Assembly: GCA_002399735.1 (NCBI GenBank)
Contig: DHEF01000006.1
Span: 87,073-123,194, forward strand
Direction of reading: 5' to 3'
DNA: 36,122 bases
Source: Chitinophagaceae bacterium UBA4857
Lineage (GTDB): Bacteria; Bacteroidota; Bacteroidia; Chitinophagales; Chitinophagaceae
In this document: positions 33,179 to 36,122 of the stretch, piece by piece
Numbering within the stretch: position 1 is the stretch's first letter
Layout: each line of letters begins with the position of its first letter
Made by a program: the position numbers and the translations under genes
The notes under the pieces: model-generated
What the model was told of the DNA's origin: nothing
The model's database searches: none
What the model saw: the letters and a program-made list of their open reading frames with translations, nothing else

Positions 33179-33634
33179 TTAAACGTAAAGTTTTTTAATT
33201 GTTTGTACTGAAAAGGGCTCACTATTAACCGCAGCATTTTTTTGAACCAAAAAGAAAGCGGCCTGATAATCATCACCCACCACATCTACCCAACCGGCTA
33301 TTACAACATCTAACTGGCGATGTTGCAATAAATCCTGCGTGTAAAAATACAACCATTCTGCATCAAAAACGGGTTGTACAAAAAAAGCATTTTCGCCCTT
33401 AAAACCATAACGGATACTTATTTCGCCAATAACAATATTGGGCAAAGTGTACACAAAAAGGGCCGGACTAGGAATTGCCTTTACCGATTCCATGTATTTT
33501 ACATCAGCGTCCAGGCTAGCATTGGCATTGCTTAATACAATGCCTACTTTTTCCGGTGCATGTTTACCAATAATATTGGCATCCCGCAATAGTACATCCG
33601 CAGCCAATATGCCCAGTTTGCTTAGCTTATCCAT
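33179..33634 (-). CDS. Ketoacyl-synthase-like chain-length-factor-type protein; ATG gives a truncated N terminus
   Basis: From the only in-frame ATG the product is 151 residues, about 50 short of what the family usually shows. It resembles the N-terminal half of a ketoacyl synthase (KVGIVLSNANASLDADVKYM, ALFVYTLPNIVIGEISIRYG). At the position where a ketoacyl synthase has its nucleophilic Cys, this protein reads FFVQPVFDAEWLYFY and has none, so it is probably a non-catalytic partner of the synthase encoded at 31704. The homologous frame continues 5' of the ATG (33635-33796), so the true start is upstream. It is first in the KS-like/ACP/KS operon. Confidence 0.85.
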   Translation of the reverse strand: MDKLSKLGILAADVLLRDANIIGKHAPEKVGIVLSNANASLDADVKYMESVKAIPSPALFVYTLPNIVIGEISIRYGFKGENAFFVQPVFDAEWLYFYTQDLLQHRQLDVVIAGWVDVVGDDYQAAFFLVQKNAAVNSEPFSVQTIKKLYV

Positions 33635-33796
33635 TTTAAAAAATTTTGGATATTCTATGCTTAACTCACGGTAGGCGGTGTCAAAAAAAGCAGCCGCATC
33701 AGTTGCTGCCGATGATAATACAATAGCCCCTTCTTTTGTAATACGGTTATTACTGATGATTACAGTTGAGGCAATATGGAAACTATTCGTACTAAT
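33635..33796 (-). other. In-frame N-terminal extension with probable non-ATG start (ATT)
   Basis: This stretch is in frame with the KS-like gene and open from the TGA at 33818-33820 down to the ATG at 33634, but contains no ATG, GTG or TTG. It encodes a plausible family N terminus: HIASTVIISNNRITKEG, then FFDTAYRELSIEYPKFFK, leading straight into MDKLSKLGILAAD. ATT codons at 33794-33796 and 33773-33775 are the candidate starts. The first is one base from ATG and lies 22 nt after an exact -7 box. Full length from it would be 205 residues. Confidence 0.65.
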
Positions 33797-33818
33797 ACTG
33801 TTTGTTTTTAAAAGTTGT

Positions 33819-33849
33819 CAAAAGTAGTTAAAGGTTTAGTTATAGCGAA
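33819..33849 (-). promoter_or_regulatory. Promoter of the KS-like/ACP/KS operon
   Basis: On the minus strand, TTCG (33846-33849) is followed after exactly 19 nt by TACTTTTG (33819-33826), an exact -7 match with 3 of 4 bases at -33. Transcription should begin near 33812, placing the first ATG about 180 nt in but the ATT at 33796 only about 16 nt in. Confidence 0.65.
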
Positions 33850-33879
33850 CAATCGATAAAAAAATGTACCTTACTGCTT

Positions 33880-34275
33880 ATGAAAAGCATATTTTTTACT
33901 TTATTACTATTAACCGCAACCAATTTATTTGCGCAGGAAAAAACCTTGACCATTCCTCCGCCTTTAAATGATACGATTGTTGATGCTTCATTAGCTATTG
34001 GGCCTCGTGGAAAAATGCCTACATGGGTAGCAGTACGGCAAGCACCCCAATTATTATTGTTTATTAATAACCGACAGTTTGCTTATAGTAGTTTACAGTT
34101 TTTAACAACAGCTGATGAAAAGGAAATGAAGAATATGGATTTAATTAAAGATCCAACAGGTATATCACAATACACCGGCGACACTAATATACAAGGTGTA
34201 TTAAAACTAACCGTAAATAAAAAACTGTATAAAAGAATTAAAAAGCAGGAGCAAAAAGCGGCAAAGAACAACTAA
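33880..34275 (+). CDS. Small secreted protein, unknown
   Basis: 131 residues with a signal peptide (about 1-18, MKSIFFTLLLLTATNLFA). The mature part has a Pro-rich start (TIPPPLNDTIVDAS) and ends in a strongly basic helix (KKLYKRIKKQEQKAAKNN). The segment LGPRGK/MPTWVAVRQAP-like in the middle looks like a short beta domain. I do not recognise it. It is divergent from the ketoacyl-synthase operon and 42 nt upstream of the RDD gene on the same strand, so possibly co-transcribed with it. Confidence 0.7.
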   Translation: MKSIFFTLLLLTATNLFAQEKTLTIPPPLNDTIVDASLAIGPRGKMPTWVAVRQAPQLLLFINNRQFAYSSLQFLTTADEKEMKNMDLIKDPTGISQYTGDTNIQGVLKLTVNKKLYKRIKKQEQKAAKNN

Positions 34276-34317
34276 CGCATAATTTTAACCACCACAATTT
34301 ACAATCACCGCCACGTT

Positions 34318-34707
34318 ATGGAGGAAACTTACCCACCATTGTCTGACAGAGTTCAGTCAACTTTTATTGATACTATACTTATTGTGCTATTAATGTTTGC
34401 CTTTGCAGGCATTCTGGATAAAATACACGACCCGCCGGATTGGATTAGGATTGCTTTATTTTTTGGAATATGGGTAATATATGAACCATTAGCTATATCG
34501 CTAGGATGTACATTAGGCAATTACATGAAGGGGATAAGGGTAAAACAAGCAGCGAATACTACAAAACGAATAAGTTTTATACAGGCATTTGTCCGTTACG
34601 TTTTAAAAATTGCATTGGGATGGATTTCCTTTTTAACCATACATGGTAATGCAAAGAGACAAGCAATACACGATATGGCAGCAAGTAGTGTGATGCTTAA
34701 GATATAA
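34318..34707 (+). CDS. RDD family membrane protein
   Basis: 129 residues. The N-terminal segment LSDRVQSTFIDTILIVLLMF carries the RDD-type Arg/Asp pattern in the first membrane span; further spans are at about 45-65 and 92-112, and the conserved LGNYMKGIRV block lies between. The C-terminal RQAIHDMAASSVML is also typical of the family. The function is unknown; a role as an ion exchanger or membrane accessory has been suggested for some members. A terminator shared with the convergent flavoprotein gene follows. Confidence 0.87.
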   Translation: MEETYPPLSDRVQSTFIDTILIVLLMFAFAGILDKIHDPPDWIRIALFFGIWVIYEPLAISLGCTLGNYMKGIRVKQAANTTKRISFIQAFVRYVLKIALGWISFLTIHGNAKRQAIHDMAASSVMLKI

Positions 34708-34730
34708 CTTGAAAGAGTATTGTTTAAAAT

Positions 34731-34757
34731 AAAAAGCGGCCTCTTGGCCGCTTTTTT
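34731..34757. terminator. Bidirectional intrinsic terminator
   Basis: AAAAGCGGCC (34732-34741), TCTT loop, GGCCGCTTTT (34746-34755), then more T. It is a perfect 10-bp stem with A/T runs on both sides, between the convergent RDD and flavoprotein genes. Confidence 0.93.
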
Positions 34758-34758
34758 A

Positions 34759-36000
34759 TTAATCTTCTATCATGTCTCTCAATTCTATCGTTCTTGCCAA
34801 CTTCTTTAAAATGGTTTTATGGTTTTTTACGTACGGGTTTTCTACATCCCAAACATAACCAGCCAATACCGAACATATTTGTCTATTCACCAACGGATCC
34901 TGGTTATCAGCAAAGAAAATTGTATCCAAAGTGCCCTCGTACCAGGCCATTACATAACTACGGAAAACATCTACACCCTGCGTCATAATATCCATGTACT
35001 CGGTGTTCCAGTCAATGCTTTCGCCTTTTAGTTTACGCACTACCAATTTACCGGCTAGCTGACTACTTACTGTTGCCAATGTTACACCGCTGGAAAATAC
35101 CGGATCTAAAAACTCCGTAACATTACCCGTTAATACAAACCCATCGCCATAAAATTTATCGGTAGTGGCCGACCATGATTGCAAAGTACGTGGTTCAAAA
35201 ACCAACTCCACATCCTTCATACGCTCTGCAATATATGGTTGCGATGCAATCAGGTTTCTGTATTGCTCCTCCGGTGTTGCACCCGGTGTTTTGTCAAAAA
35301 ATGCTACATCGCCTACATAACCTAATGAGGTTATGCCGTCAGAAAAAGGAATAATCCAAATCCACACACCTTTTTCATGTACCACAATGGTAATACGGTT
35401 TGGCTCATCATCCATCGATCGTTTTTTATCAACCGTATGCGCAAACAAAGCCTTGCGTGGTGGCAGGTTTGATTGTTTTTCCAGATTAAATAATTTTGGA
35501 ATAACACGACCATAACCACTACCATCTATAATAAAACGGGCAGCAATTTTATTTTCTACTCCGTCTTTATCAACAATGGTAGTAACCGAGCTGCCATCTT
35601 CATTAAACGTTATTGCTGTAACAGTAGTTTCGTAGGCCACTTCCACACCCATTTCATTAACGGTATCGGCTAAAACTTTATCAAAACTTGCACGGGGCAC
35701 TTGCCATGTCCACGACCAACCTTGCGAAAATTTATTGGCAAATGCATAGTCGCAAATTTTGCCTTTCTTCTCAAACTTAGCACCAAATTTCTCCTGATAA
35801 CCTTGTTTTTTTATAGCATCCAAAAACTTTGCCTCTTCCAATGCTTCCATGCAACGCGGCAATAAACTTTCGCCAATTACAAAGCGGGGAAATTGTAATT
35901 TTTCTACAATCTTTACTTTGTACCCTGCCTGGTGTACAATAGATGCAGCAACGGTTCCCGAAGGACCGGCACCAATTACCAACACGTCTATTTGTTCCAT
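34759..36000 (-). CDS. FAD-dependent oxidoreductase, halogenase-like
   Basis: 413 residues from the Met at 36000 (MEQIDVLVIGAGPSGT). The dinucleotide motif is GAGPSG; FPRFVIGESLLPRCME follows as in flavin-dependent halogenases and geranylgeranyl-reductase-type enzymes. KGVWIWIIPFSDG contains the W-x-W-x-I-P halogenase motif, and a Lys in QEKFGAKF sits where phenolic halogenases keep a conserved Lys. DGFVLTGNVTEFLDPVFSSG is the second FAD motif. Flexirubin clusters carry such genes, fitting the nearby KS/ACP operon. Halogenation is not proven; related non-halogenating reductases share the motif. The frame from 36018 uses GTG inside a repeat and is rejected. Confidence 0.88.
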   Translation of the reverse strand: MEQIDVLVIGAGPSGTVAASIVHQAGYKVKIVEKLQFPRFVIGESLLPRCMEALEEAKFLDAIKKQGYQEKFGAKFEKKGKICDYAFANKFSQGWSWTWQVPRASFDKVLADTVNEMGVEVAYETTVTAITFNEDGSSVTTIVDKDGVENKIAARFIIDGSGYGRVIPKLFNLEKQSNLPPRKALFAHTVDKKRSMDDEPNRITIVVHEKGVWIWIIPFSDGITSLGYVGDVAFFDKTPGATPEEQYRNLIASQPYIAERMKDVELVFEPRTLQSWSATTDKFYGDGFVLTGNVTEFLDPVFSSGVTLATVSSQLAGKLVVRKLKGESIDWNTEYMDIMTQGVDVFRSYVMAWYEGTLDTIFFADNQDPLVNRQICSVLAGYVWDVENPYVKNHKTILKKLARTIELRDMIED

Positions 36001-36122
36001 ATGAAGGAGCCTCCCCACGCCCCTCCAAAGGAGGGGTTTTAGATTTTGATTATTTATGTATAACTACCTTTTTGTAGTTTTTTCTTTTTGGTATCAGCAG
36101 CATTGCTACTATCATCGTCTGT
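36001..36122. repeat. Copy of the dispersed repeat, cut by the window edge
   Basis: It starts 1 nt from the flavoprotein start codon. CCTCCCC (36010-36016), hairpin CCCCTCC-AAA-GGAGGGG (36020-36036) followed by TTTTAGATTTT, and the core CAGCATTGCTACTATCATCG from about 36098. It is closely similar along its whole length to 28186-28310. Confidence 0.85.

Noticed and set aside
36001..36018. GTG start for the flavoprotein
   Set aside because: The extra residues come from the repeat end; MEQIDVLVIGAG at 36000 is the normal N terminus of this fold.

Overview
The window is chromosomal DNA of a Bacteroidota bacterium, most likely a Chitinophagaceae-type member of the Sphingobacteriia/Chitinophagia. 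Four things point there: TonB-linked outer-membrane receptors with carboxypeptidase-like N-terminal domains, two GLPGLI-family proteins, a BlaI/M56 pair and an Ig-like (Big_5) lipoprotein; promoters with the Bacteroidota TTTG / TAnnTTTG boxes; AT-rich, tightly packed genes; and a KS/ACP/FAD-oxidoreductase group of the kind found in flexirubin or aryl-polyene clusters. I see no rRNA, tRNA, CRISPR array, transposase or phage gene.

Layout. 1-5900: phosphatidylserine decarboxylase, a secreted protein, a MurG-like glycosyltransferase, a 44-residue lipoprotein (3255-3389), a YtxH protein, an unknown secreted protein and ruvB. 6349-12285: crotonase, lipoprotein, an outer-membrane beta-barrel receptor, a cytoplasmic DsbA/FrnE-like protein and a GLPGLI protein. 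12487-15202: histidine kinase, OmpR-type regulator and a small membrane protein in one operon. 15653-20841: blaI and an M56 protease converge on a GLPGLI/TonB-receptor operon. 20994-24269: a DUF937-OmpA fusion, then GNAT, DUF2059 and YdeI genes. 24449-28181: cobalamin-dependent methionine synthase encoded as two proteins. 28828-31040: recR and a Big_5 lipoprotein. 31704-36000: ketoacyl synthase, ACP and chain-length-factor-like protein in one operon, a secreted protein, an RDD protein and a halogenase-like flavoprotein.

Two signals stand out. First, the blaI-M56 promoter and the GLPGLI-TonB-receptor promoter carry the same 18-bp dyad (TTTCGTA-N4-TACGAAA), once at blaI and twice end to end at the receptor operon, each overlapping a -7 box. 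The four genes therefore look like one regulon: an M56 sensor/protease, its repressor, an outer-membrane receptor and its GLPGLI partner. Second, nearly every long intergenic gap holds a member of one mosaic repeat family with a ~50-bp core, often capped by a CCCCTCC-AAA-GGAGGGG hairpin. A separate 202-bp element (31263-31464) is closed by a 17-bp inverted repeat and contains further stems.

Other points: the chain-length-factor-like gene appears to start at a non-ATG codon (ATT near 33794-33796); metH is cleanly split between its homocysteine and folate modules, with a ~500-nt leader; and several -7 boxes lie only 4-20 nt from start codons, implying very short mRNA leaders. All functional calls come from reading motifs by eye; no database search was made.
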